Assembly: GCA_036583965.1 (NCBI GenBank)
Contig: JAZBQD010000034.1
Coordinates: 11,224,040-11,288,039, forward strand
Source: Prunella strophiata
Lineage: Eukaryota; Chordata; Aves; Passeriformes; Prunellidae
Direction of reading: 5' to 3'
Length of the DNA stretch: 64,000 bases
The translations under genes and the position numbers were made by a program. Numbering within the stretch: position 1 is the stretch's first letter; every line of letters starts with the position of its first letter. Below the pieces are notes generated by a model. It was not told where the DNA came from, did not search any database, and saw only the letters and a program-made list of their open reading frames with translations. Shown here in pieces: positions 12,935 to 23,770 of the stretch.

Positions 12935-13475
12935 GCTGGAGAGCCCATACCCATTGATGGGGGGGCGTGGAGAGCCCTCCCTTCGATCCGGGGCAACTTC
13001 CAAATGGTTTCTCCCCTCATTCGCCGAAGGGCAGCTCCTTTTAAATGCCTCCCTGCTGTGGGAGCGGCTCCTAAATGCCCCCTGAGGGTCGCCTCTGCTG
13101 CCTGTGCCACTTCTTTCTCTCTGAAGATGGACTGGGCCCCACATACACATATTTTGTGTTACAGTCATTGATGGACTCTATTTTTTTATTATTACTTGGA
13201 CCTTGGTCGTTTTTATACTAGCAACGAAAAATGTCTTGTTTTAATTTGTTTTTTGGGGGGTGCGGGGTGGGAAGTGTCTTGCTGATCTGGAGTAAAAACT
13301 GGGGAGGGTTGGGGGGAAGTTCCTTTGTTGTAAGGACTCGATGCCTGGATACTACGTTTTTTTCTACAAAAGCTACTCGGATCCCATGACTGACTTTTAA
13401 CATTTCTGTAAAGGAGGAAAAAATGGTTTTTACGTTTTTTATTTTTTAAATAAATCATTGTGTTCATTGACCTTT
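12935..13475 (+). other. HNRNPA0: HNRNPA0 proximal 3'UTR
   Basis: The sequence from the stop codon shifts from GC-rich to T-rich within about 200 bp and runs to the first good poly(A) signal at 13449, followed by a T/GT-rich stretch. It contains long T runs and G runs but no open frame that resembles a protein. Confidence 0.75.
13449..13454 (+). terminator. AATAAA poly(A) signal, proximal, HNRNPA0
   Basis: AATAAA sits in a run of T and A about 515 bp after the HNRNPA0 stop codon. It is followed by tgtgttcattga and a T-rich region that can serve as the downstream element. This is the first canonical hexamer after the coding region. Confidence 0.75.
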
Positions 13476-16400
13476 ACACGTCTAATTTTTTTTCCTAGGA
13501 TCAATTCCGTACGGTTTTAAGGCTTTTCTAGGTTTGAAGCAAGTGTTCCTCTGCTTTAAAATCTCTGTGTACTTAGAGTAGTAAATATTTTGTTGCCAGT
13601 AAAGGTCCTAACTGACTTTTTTCTGCTAGCGGCTTTCAAACACTCGACAGAGAAATTTTTGAAGTACTAATCCGTGGATGTGGTCTGTTTTTTAAATACT
13701 CGTTCTCACTTTGGCAGTTTGTGTGCATCCACCATCTTGTACTAGGCAGTTTGACGTGCTGACATGGTTGGTCAATTTTTTCTATAGGACTTTTCCATCA
13801 ACGTATGTACTGTGTAGTTTTGAAGAAATAGTTTGTGTTAAGCATGTGCTTCATTCATATAAAATGTTCAGAATTTCTTACTGCTTAGTTTTTAAGTCCT
13901 TGGTTTGTCTGTGTGTGATTCCTTCCAGGAGAGGGTCGACATTTATCCCTTCTGTTAAAGGCATACTTGTTTTCCTAGCCCCGGGTTAACAGATTTCACT
14001 CAGAACTATTGTCCCTCCTGAAAGTTCCCTGAGACCTCTCGCAGCTCCATCTGCTGTCGGGATGGCAGCCCCGTGCTGTGGGCTTCCTTAGAGCAGGAGT
14101 AAAACTGGCTTGCTAACAATTGTACCAGACTTTGGAAAGTTATTTTATGCCACTAGATGACTGGTGTAGAATGCAGTGACGTCTGCACGTGAATAAAGAT
14201 GGGGTCCCTGACTGCTGATTGGGTGGGGGGGGAAAAGGAATGGATTTGCAATACCTGCCTCAGCACGTAATTTAACAAACAATAATTGCAGTTGCCCATA
14301 TTTCAGAAAGTGGTGATTTAAACTGTGGGCAAGGAGCTCTGAGAAGTGAGCCAGCAAGTGTACCAGTAACATAGGTGCCAGTTGTAAAGCAAAGATATCT
14401 GTGTAGTCTGCTTGATTAAAAAATGTATATTTGTAGCCCTTTCACGCAATAGAATTAAAGTTTGTTGTTTATTAAAAAGCATAATGTTTTAAGGGAAAAC
14501 TGCCTTCCTGCATAGAAATATAGAATAGCAACGTTTATGGGTTTATGGATATCAAATAAAATATTTGAATTCCTTATATGCTTGAGTGAGAGTATATATG
14601 ATGTGGGGCATGCATTTAAAAAGTACTAAGTTATTTTGACTTCAGGTTTCTAAGCTCTTGGAATGCTGATGGTTCATGGGACTGCATCATAAAACCTGCT
14701 TTTTGCTTTCCTCCAGATATGCAAGATATTAGGCTTATAATTCCCACTGATTCCAGTGAAAAGTTAAATGTGTGGGGCTTGGTGCTTCTGGGCTGAAGAA
14801 TTTCAAATGAAATTTCAAGGTATTGTTACTATTTGTTATCAATCTAACTTGATAATGATTTCAATTGAAATGAGCTTTGTTGTTATTAGAAGTGAAACTG
14901 CATCACCTTAATTGCCTTTGTGAGCTTAAACAGGACACCTTGGTATCATCAGGATTTAAACTGAGAGCTGAGTTTCCTCCTGGTTGTGGTTGTTTATGGC
15001 TCTTATGGAGAGACTTGGCTGTCTGGCTTAGCTGAGCTACTATGAATGGGTTCCAAATAACTTGCTGTTTGCAATTATATTGTAATTTTTCTATCTCAAA
15101 AGCCTGTTAGTCACTATTGTGCATCTCTTATACATTGTTGTTAGTCAAGTTTCAGAGACTGGAGTTTGTAAAACACTTCAAGTGCCAGCTCTTGTCCCTG
15201 CACAGCTTCAGGTGGTTTTATTTCAGCTCACTGGGCATGAAGGCTTTTTCTGTACCTTTGCACTTTACAACCATGTTGGACAGTCATCCTTGAACTTCCT
15301 TTGAAGCACAGTTTTCCTGTTTTTAGCTGAAATGAGCAGCAGAGTTCTAGGTTCTGTGTTAGTTTGGGGGTATGATTTAGTCCTTATAGTGTTGAGTTGC
15401 CTTAACCTTATTAAGGAACGGCCTGGCTTGTAGGGAAATGGTTAAATTCACTTTTGTGATGTGTCTTGTCATTTGATTTAGGAAGATAAAGGTTTGTGCA
15501 CCAGCTATAGCTTTATTGTATTTTCATGTTATGTGCTGTGACAGAATATGTTGATACTAGAAGCAAGTAGGTTTTTAAAAAAGGTGACTTTGTGAAATCT
15601 GACAGTTTGGGAAGTGCTGTGCTGAAATGTGCTGTTACCTGTGTGCAATAGTCCTTGTAGGACTAATGTCTGCTAGAACAAAGAGCTGATCCCAAAAATC
15701 ACACGTGGATTAGGGAGTGGGCTGCCTAGTGTTGCCCTCAAAAGATTGTCACCTGTTTAACCATGTTCTCTGGTGGCTTGAGCAGGTGGCACCTGCTCTG
15801 TGACCCCTGGTGTCTTGGGAGTGAGAACTTGTGACCCTGCAGGTGACATTGGAGAGGATCCTGTGAGCACAGGTGAGGGAAGAGACAGCAATGCCAGGGT
15901 GTACCATGAAATACAGAAAAATGCAGATCTGTATTGGGTGGCATTAAAGACACTGACTTCAAGACTCTTGGAATATAAACCTGTTTCTAGTACAGTTCTT
16001 AGTTACAAGAGATTTGTTGACAAAGCTTTGCTCATGTATTTAATGATTTTCTGAGCCCTGGGTGGATTTGTCTGCATAGAGGTGCACAGGAAGAGCTGAG
16101 CTGAAATAAGGTGTGTATGGCTGGCATGTAAATAAGTTTGTGACTTCACAGTTGCTTTAGGAAGGTCATGAAGATAGAAATAAAGTAACTTTAGTTTGCT
16201 GTTCCTTAGTTTGTAGTTGAGTTCTGAAGTTCCTGTGTCTGAAATTATCTTGACAAGTTAATGGCCTTCTGTTCAGGACCAAATGCTCGATTGTGTTGAT
16301 GTCACCTGTGAGAAATAGAAAATAAGAGCAATTAGTTTGCTTTCAGCATTTAATAAAGTAAAAATGTAGTAGTTTTCTTAAAACACAGATGTTCTTTTAT

Positions 16401-19400
16401 TTTTGTAATCTGCATGACCAAAATGGAATTCCCAAAACCAAACTTTTCAGACTACAGTGTCACTGAATTCAGTGTGTTGTGATGTACATACAGTTTTTTC
16501 ATAGTAATGGGTGTTCATGTCTGCTCTAAAGTATAATTTGTTCATGACTTGTAAATTTTATTTGGCTAATAAAACTAGCCTAACTTACACCTTCATAATA
16601 CTGACTGCTACTGCATTAAAAAGAAACATGCTAGACACCTGTAACTGTAGTGCAGTGCTACTTGCACTTGTCTGTGGAAGTACCTCCCACGTGTTTGTTT
16701 TACATTAGGAGCTGGAAAGGTGCTTTAGAAGCAGTGCTAACAGCTCAGACAGCTTCCATGGCAGTAAATCTCTGTGGGTCACTGATGCTGTGACACACTT
16801 GCAAAATAAAAGCTGTGTCTTGTCCTGCAGGCTCTGCAGTGTAACAATCCTTCCCCTCCAGAACTGGGCAAGCTTTTGTGTTCAGCGTTGCAATTGCTGC
16901 AGTCCAGGCTCCAGTCCTGGCTCGGGCAGTCCCGTGCTGCTCCCGGGAGCTCAGCCCTGTGGGGAGCTGGGGGTGTGCACAGCTGGGCCTTTTAACGACC
17001 TGTGAAGCAGAAATATTTTAAATGCCTAAAAGTGTAAAGTTCTCAAATGCTTTATGGTGTCCTCCCCCCCAGCTGAGATCCCTGTAAATCAAATTTTGCT
17101 TTCAGTTTAGCGTTGGAAGGTCTAATTGGGTGGTGTAGGTCAGAGAAGTGGTTTATTACCCTGCTCTGTCAGCTGATACTGCCATCCCACCATGGCATTG
17201 CCACTGCTGCCAAAAAGGGTCTGAGTGATGCTGAGGACCTCAGTCTCCCATTCAGTGTGAAAAGAGAGCAGCTTCCTTTCTCTGCATACCTCAGAATGTT
17301 TATTCTAAAATGAAAAAGCTTGGCTTAAATCATTATATTGTTCATTAATCCCTAAAAAATAGCCTGAAGGACACCCCTCAGATGTGCACACAGTGAACAA
17401 AACACGGTGTGTTTTGTGAGAATGGGGTTTTGCTCCTACAGTCTGTGAGAGGGTTGGGTTTCTGATAAAAGCTTATCCAAACCTTTAGATCAGGATTGTT
17501 TGACCTGTTGTAGCTACTCTGGATTAGTGTTTATCATGTAATCAACAGTTTATACCACATTTTTTGTGGTTTACTTTGTTACAGACCTTTTACTTTCTGA
17601 ACTACTTGGAAGAAGGCATTTTCAGCGTTTTTTCAAACTCTATATGGGTAATACCTTGGATTAATATTAGGTGATTGAAAGTGTAACACCCTGATTCTCA
17701 GTCTTTCACACTAGCCAGAGGCATACTTTGCAAAACAATGGGTTATTTGACATGTTTTGCATAACTGATTCTGTGATCTGGTGTTATGTGTCCCTTAAAG
17801 ATGAGTTTTCTGCTTGTTATTTTTGTATTTCTTAATGAATAAAACAGTTGTATCCCTGCTTCACTTGAAAATGTATTTCACAATGCAAGCACACAAGGAG
17901 TTCTGAGCTAGCCTGAACAAGCACTATTTGCTTTTGTTGATGGGCATTTTTTAGATCTCCTGTTGAAGCATTACTGTTCTGTTATTTCTGGAATGTGCAT
18001 TTATACACACACACAGATGTTACCTCTACTTCCACTTATCTTTAATGAGTATTTGTGCTGTAATGTAAGCATTACTATTGATGAGTGTCAGATGTGCATT
18101 TCTCATTACAAGATGAAAGTCTTCCTGCTATATATGTTTTCCTGGGAATTTTGTATTATTTACCTGTAAACGAGGACTTGTAAGGGGCTGATGGAGTTGG
18201 GTGCTTTTCTTGTTGTTGTTCTCTGACAAATCCTAGTCTTTTTACCTTCTTGCTCCCAGAACTCTCACCAATTTCTATTATATATAAATGGGTGGAAATA
18301 GTCACTTTTGAACTGATACCTCTTGTTCATATGGCTCTCAGAGTGTTCTAGTCCTATAAAATCTATATTCCCCTTAAAAACATCTCTCTGGGAAAATAGA
18401 TAGTAGGAACCCTGAAAGAACAACAGCTGTAAAGCTGTAGTTCACTGCAGAAGAGAGACATTCTTCAGATTTTTCTATTTCCTGTATTACCTGCTGAATA
18501 GACTGAACAGTTAAAAAGATGGTACAGTTTGGGTCTAGGCTGTAGCAAAAGAAAAAAAACCCAGCTTAAAACCCAAAATTCAACTACTGTTCTCTGTAGT
18601 TCAGCCTTTGCCAGTAGGAGTCCTAACCTAAAGCTGCAACAGCATTTTTTAGAGTGCATTCTGTGTGGTTAATCTTGGTGTAACTTCTTTTTGCTAAAAG
18701 TCTTTGAGGCAAAGCTGCAATGTTGCCTGTTGTTGTTACAGTAAACGTCAGGCTTAGAGCAGTGCTATTCTCAGATTGTCAGCCATCCAAGGAACCAAAG
18801 CTCCTTAACTTGGAAAACTAGATGTCAAGCCCAGGCAGACTAATAATGCCATCTGTCTGAGGCATCTGGATATTAACCCTCTTAGCATGATGCCTACGGT
18901 TTCATTCCCAAATGCTTTCGCAGATGGAAAAGACCCAGATTTGAAAGAATAGCTCTTCTTTTTAAAAAAAAATTAAAATTGGGCTATGTTGAGCTGTGTA
19001 CAATTTTGGTGCATATTATATTCATCAAACTGCTATAAATACCTCTTTTCATGAGTAATGCAGTGAGGAATCTATGCCAATTTAGAAGGGAATTACATTT
19101 CTGGCTGGAAATATGTCAAGATGCACATTTGCTCACCACCATCAAAGTACCAATCACTGATTAACATTGCAGAAAAATTCCTTAGAAGCAAAATGAGCTG
19201 ACGAATCTGAAAGTACATAATTTGTTCAAAGGTACTTTGTACCATGGAATTGCCAACTGGTTTGTCTCACAGAAGCCCTGTTCTCCTGGGAGTGCTCTTT
19301 GAATATAAAGTCATGCAAAGCCACACATCTGAAAACACACTGTTAGACTGTAATCTAGTCAATATAGAAAAAAGAGTACCATCTCAGTCTTTTCTGTAAT

Positions 19401-20740
19401 TTCTGTAATTTTTGTTGCTTTCTGTAGCTTTACAATGGACTTACCCTCTTTTGTAAGAAAATTTGCTTTCCACTGAACCCTGAGGGGAAGGAAGTGTGAG
19501 TGTAGTCACTGCAGGCACTGCCTAGGAAGGAGAAAGTTCAGGAATACTGAGCAGAGGCTGGGATTAAAGCAATGCTAGGTAAAATGCACAAGTAGTTTGG
19601 GACTGGAAGTTCATGTGCTTTTTAGTTTGTGGATGAATAATCTTGATTACTGCACACTAATGCAGCTCCAGTGGGAAGCCTCCTTCTCCAGCCACACACC
19701 CCGATGAACAAATTGCAGCATGGGCAGGGCTTGGCCCTAGGGAGAGGCTGTGCTTACCTTGTTATTGTATACAAGCACAGCACTATCAGCTGTGTTTTGA
19801 AATAGCTTACTCCAATTTCATCCTCCAGATCCCTCCCTCCTCAGAAGGGATGTCCTCTGCTTTTGGGCTCACTGGCTCTTCCTGGGCTGGGTGACAGCAT
19901 TGTGAAAGGTTCCTGATGGTAAATCCCCAATTCTCTCCTTGTGCTTATTTAGTACCTCTTCAGGTTTTAGTTATCTTTTAAGTTTACTGGGTAACAAATT
20001 TGACCAAAGTCCTTCTCTGTGAGATTTCATTTGGACGTGTTTGTTTTCTTTCCACCACTGCTGCTATAATGATGCTCTGTTTATTGGCAAGGGCTCCTTT
20101 GAGTCCTGATTGCAAGTTCAGGACTTCTCCCCCAAGATCACTACTGGACTGCAGGATGGTTGGAGTTGTCATTGCTAATGCCTCTTGCATAGGGTGGTTA
20201 GCAACTGCATTCTGCAAGGGTAGTGCCAGCTTTCTACTGTTACTTTCATGGAGGTGTGTCCTCCTGAAAAAGAGAAATGCCCAGGAGCACAAAGAGCTCC
20301 AGCCCTTGCAATCAGTGTGCCTTTTCCCTCTAGGCCCATCTGTCCATAACTTTCAGCAGCCTTAAATGCAGGCAAATTATTTTTTCTCAAATGACATCAT
20401 TTAGATGTTAAGGGAATCTTCTTTTACTCACCCAACACCAGTTAAAACCTCAACTTCCTCTGTGTGGTATCAATTTTACTTTTAAATCTTTGAGGTGTGA
20501 GCTTGGTGATGAATCAGCACCACGTGTGTTTTGGAAATGTTACGATAGCTTTGGGTGTAGGTGGTGGCAATGGGGAGCCCTTGTTTTTGATATATTAGGG
20601 AGTCAGATGAGAGGGAGTTGAGAAACACCACCTTCAAAAGGAAGAGCTGGGCTTGTTTTATTGCTGGAGCTCCACTGTGCCAAAAGTGTTGCAAGGAGTT
20701 GATGCCATACACTTTCTAATGCCTTTTTAAAGTGTGTTTT
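13476..20740 (+). other. T-rich stretch, possible long alternative HNRNPA0 3'UTR
   Basis: I see no protein-coding exon here. The + strand is markedly T-rich and has repeated poly(A) hexamers: ATTAAA at 14454, and AATAAA at 14555, 16352, 16568 and 17838. As I recall, the human HNRNPA0 transcription unit is several kilobases long with a large 3'UTR. By analogy, part of this stretch may be transcribed as a distal 3'UTR. This is inference from composition and synteny, since no transcript can be seen here. The part beyond about 18 kb may simply be intergenic. Confidence 0.4.
17838..17843 (+). terminator. AATAAA, candidate distal poly(A) signal
   Basis: AATAAA at 17838 lies in a T-rich context (tttttgtatttc before it), about 4.9 kb after the HNRNPA0 stop. 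It is one of several candidate distal signals and none can be ranked without transcript ends. Confidence 0.3.
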
Positions 20741-20752
20741 TTTCTTTCACAG

Positions 20753-20818
20753 GGTGCACTTCTGTGTGAATGAGAGGATGGGAAAGCTGAGCCCTGAAAA
20801 GCACACCACAAAAGTCGA
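20753..20818 (+). other. exon-like segment of 66 bp between strong splice signals
   Basis: A long pyrimidine tract ending in cacag (AG at 20751-20752) precedes 66 bases that are open in one frame, encoding about 22 residues that include VNERMGKLSPEK. A near-perfect donor (GTAAGT at 20819-20824) follows. No flanking exon could be joined to it on the + strand and the peptide is not one I recognise. It may be a real exon of an unannotated transcript, an exon relic, or chance. Confidence 0.2.
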
Positions 20819-20829
20819 GTAAGTGAACA

Positions 20830-21350
20830 GAAACCTGAGCTGAGCCCCTGACATACAGAGCAGGCTGGCAAGCAAAGGCCACAGCCTTTGGAGGCTGCAG
20901 GCCTTAAGCATCAGCCCCTGCAGCAGCCCAGGTCCAGGTGGCCCAGTTGCCATGAGTGTCAGGGCCTTGAGAGCATGCAGGTGGATTTTGCATTGCTGTG
21001 GCCTGCTGCCGGCCCTGGGCCCAGGAGTCCCTGTGGCTGCAGCAGGAAGGGTGGCTGACGCTTCCCTGCCTGCTTTGGTGGCATTGCTGCAGGGGCCACT
21101 GCTGAGAGAGCCCCTGTGTGCTGGTGACAGCTGTGCTCTTGGGGCCACCAAGAGCTGTGGCCCAGCCCAGGCACAGGAGCAGTGCCCAGTGCCAGGAGTG
21201 GTGTCAGTGGCACCCCCTGTGCACAGGGATCCCCAGGCCCGGGGTGGCCGTGCCAGCATCCCCAGGGACCCCCAGCCCCGGGAACCCGGAACAAGTGGCA
21301 ACCACAAGTGTGCAAAGGCTGCCTGTGCCCAGAGGAATGGCAAAGAGAAG
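20830..21350. other. GC-rich segment of unknown nature
   Basis: A GC-rich block contrasts with AT-rich DNA on its left. It is rich in gctg/cagc and cccagg words and has open frames on both strands, the longest 198 codons on the minus strand. None has a recognisable domain or convincing codon pattern. It lies beyond the poly(A) signals of the candidate minus-strand gene, so it may be that gene's downstream flank. Confidence 0.3.
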
Positions 21351-21373
21351 TGAGGTTTTAGAAAGAAACAGGA

Positions 21374-21379
21374 TTTATT
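21374..21379 (-). terminator. AATAAA poly(A) signal on the minus strand (distal of two)
   Basis: tttatt on the + strand reads AATAAA on the minus strand, 575 bp past the stop codon of the candidate MEVD-repeat gene. A second hexamer lies 45 bp upstream of it in the direction of transcription. Paired hexamers after a repeat-bearing tail fit a 3'UTR end. Confidence 0.45.
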
Positions 21380-21418
21380 TGACGAAGATCATCAAAACCT
21401 CGGATTTATGGAACACGT

Positions 21419-21424
21419 TTTATT
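21419..21424 (-). terminator. AATAAA poly(A) signal on the minus strand (proximal of two)
   Basis: tttatt on the + strand at 21419-21424 reads AATAAA on the minus strand, in the context ttttAATAAAacg. It is the first hexamer reached after the Pumilio-motif repeat in the minus-strand direction. Confidence 0.45.
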
Positions 21425-21622
21425 AAAACAATCTGTATGATAAGAACAATCTACAGAACATATTTACATGGGAGCCTATGGACTAACAATCTTCAAAACA
21501 TATTTACAGAAAACTTCTAATCTGTGAACAATCTACTGAACGTATTTACATAGGTCCTACAAACTAACAATCTTCTCAACGTATATACAAGAAACTTCAA
21601 ATCTCAGAACATATATACAGCG
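21425..21622 (-). repeat. approximately 40-bp degenerate tandem repeat carrying five UGUAWAUA motifs
   Basis: On the + strand an approximately 40-bp unit (acaatct, about 6-8 bases, aacatatttaca, then a variable part) recurs about five times. Its conserved core, read on the minus strand, is TGTAAATA at 21461-21468, 21501-21508 and 21543-21550, and TGTATATA at 21582-21589 and 21612-21619. Spacings are 40, 42, 39 and 30 bp. Both spellings fit the PUF/Pumilio recognition element UGUANAUA. The array lies between the stop codon at 21954 and the poly(A) signals at 21419 and 21374, that is in the expected 3'UTR of the minus-strand candidate gene. Confidence 0.7.
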
Positions 21623-21953
21623 GCGTCGTATCCGTGCCGTCCTCTCCATCAGTCCTGCAAGAAAGGAAGCAGCAGCTCTGGACTCTGGAGCCAGCACTGG
21701 GCCCAGTTGGGCTGGGAGCTGGGCCCCAGGGGCTGGGACTGGGCTGGCAGGGCTGGCAGGGCCGGCGTTGGCCCAGGCAAGCGCAGGGCAGGCTGGGGGT
21801 GCTGCTTGGGCCACCACAATCCAGGTCCTCTCTGGGCACCGTGTCCCTGAGCGGGGCCATCCAGCCCAGCCCCAGCCTGGCATCAGGGGACCCACTCTGT
21901 GTGTGGGCAGGGTGTGGGAAGCATCTGCCTGTCTTGCCTGTGGGGCTCGATCT

Positions 21954-22160
21954 TCATCCAAGGACCATGGGCTCCTCCTCATCCTTTTCATCCACCTCCA
22001 TTGCCTCGATCTCATCCTGCACATCAATGTCCATCTCCTCGGTGTCATCCTCCTCATCTACTTCCATGTCCTCAATAGTGTCTTCCAGGTCGACCTCCAT
22101 CATCTCTTCCTTGTCCTGCACCATGTCCACTTCCATGTCCTCCACAGTGTCTGTGGCAGT
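21954..22160 (-). CDS. acidic MEVD-repeat protein, candidate second exon
   Basis: I do not recognise this gene. On the minus strand this segment encodes 68 residues and a stop. After TAT come five imperfect acidic repeats of 12, 11, 12, 10 and 12 residues with the pattern D-x-x-E-(x)-M-E-V-D-x-x: starts at 22151, 22115, 22082, 22046 and 22016. The tail is EEEPMVLG. The five MEVD (once MDID) cores use different codons: GAA GTG GAC, GAG GTC GAC, GAA GTA GAT, GAC ATT GAT, GAG GTG GAT. All repeat-length changes are multiples of three, so the protein frame looks selected. A good acceptor (tgctgcctcttgcag) abuts 22160. Joined to the segment at 22271-22294 it gives a 76-residue protein in phase. Unspliced, the same frame is open up to 22466 (170 aa). 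The composition predicts a disordered, strongly negative protein; its function is unknown. Confidence 0.5.
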   Translation of the reverse strand, partial: TATDTVEDMEVDMVQDKEEMMEVDLEDTIEDMEVDEEDDTEEMDIDVQDEIEAMEVDEKDEEEPMVLG

Positions 22161-22270
22161 CTGCAAGAGGCAGCACAATCTCCCAGTGGGGTTCCCGTCC
22201 CACTCCATCCATTGCCACATGGCTGCAGCCTGCCCAAGCAGGGTGCCCCCTCCCTGGGATGGCACTGTAC
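22161..22270 (-). other. candidate 110-bp intron of the MEVD-repeat gene
   Basis: On the minus strand the segment begins GTACAG after an exon ending in GAG and ends in a pyrimidine-rich cctcttgcag. Both flanking coding pieces are in phase 0 across the junction. The length is short but within the range of small avian introns. Confidence 0.4.
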
Positions 22271-22294
22271 CTCCATTGGGACAGCAGTGCTCAT
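22271..22294 (-). CDS. acidic MEVD-repeat protein, candidate first coding exon
   Basis: Read on the minus strand, ATG at 22294-22292 starts the peptide MSTAVPME and runs into a GTACAG donor, in phase with the acidic exon. An A at -3 gives a moderate start context. Upstream on the minus strand a polypyrimidine tract (CTG-rich, then ccttttcctgctgcctgctc) leads to candidate acceptors just before this ATG, so the true exon probably starts a few bases earlier and an upstream exon may exist. A possible donor for it is at 22456 (ccag/gtggaa). The start codon is therefore tentative. Confidence 0.35.
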
Positions 22295-22550
22295 GCTGCT
22301 GGGATTGATGCTTTGGAGCAGGCAGCAGGAAAAGGCCAGGCAGCAGCAGCAGCAGCTCAGCACCAGCGGGCAGAGCGCAGAGCCAGCGACACCTGACCGC
22401 TGGCAGCAGGCAAAGTGTCTGCAGTGTGCTCGTTGTCAGGCCCTCGGACCTTCCACCTGGAGGCACCTCTGGAAGCGGTTGATGTCACAGAAGGTTCAGG
22501 GCAGCACTCCTCAGTAGGAGATGGGGATGGTAGAAATGGGTCAAGGTCCT

Positions 22551-23770
<1,220 letters not shown>

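Larger units (their letters stand above)
10800..12950 (+). promoter_or_regulatory. HNRNPA0: CpG island covering the HNRNPA0 promoter and coding exon
   Basis: The base composition changes sharply to GC-rich and CpG-dense sequence just after the CR1 fragment and stays so to the end of the HNRNPA0 coding region. This is the usual form of a broadly expressed vertebrate promoter. GC boxes are visible at about 11311-11344 (ccccgcccc repeated, then gggggcgggg), 11425-11436 and 11652-11660. There is no convincing TATA box at the expected place. The transcription start is most likely between about 11650 and 11730, just after the CCAAT array and near the YY1-like site. Confidence 0.75.

Noticed and set aside
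11060..13168. 702-codon minus-strand frame opposite HNRNPA0
   Set aside because: It is the antisense of a GC-rich CpG island and a Gly-rich coding region, where stop codons are rare by composition. The + strand frame has two intact RRM domains.
20747..21343. 198-codon minus-strand frame in the GC-rich block
   Set aside because: No recognisable domain and no repeat or codon signal. It lies downstream of two poly(A) signals in that direction. Kept only as a GC-rich segment of unknown nature.
21634..22308. 224-codon + strand Ser/Thr-rich frame over the MEVD segment
   Set aside because: The Ser-rich stretch is the complement of acidic codons. The repeat conservation pattern (synonymous changes) fits the minus-strand frame, not this one.
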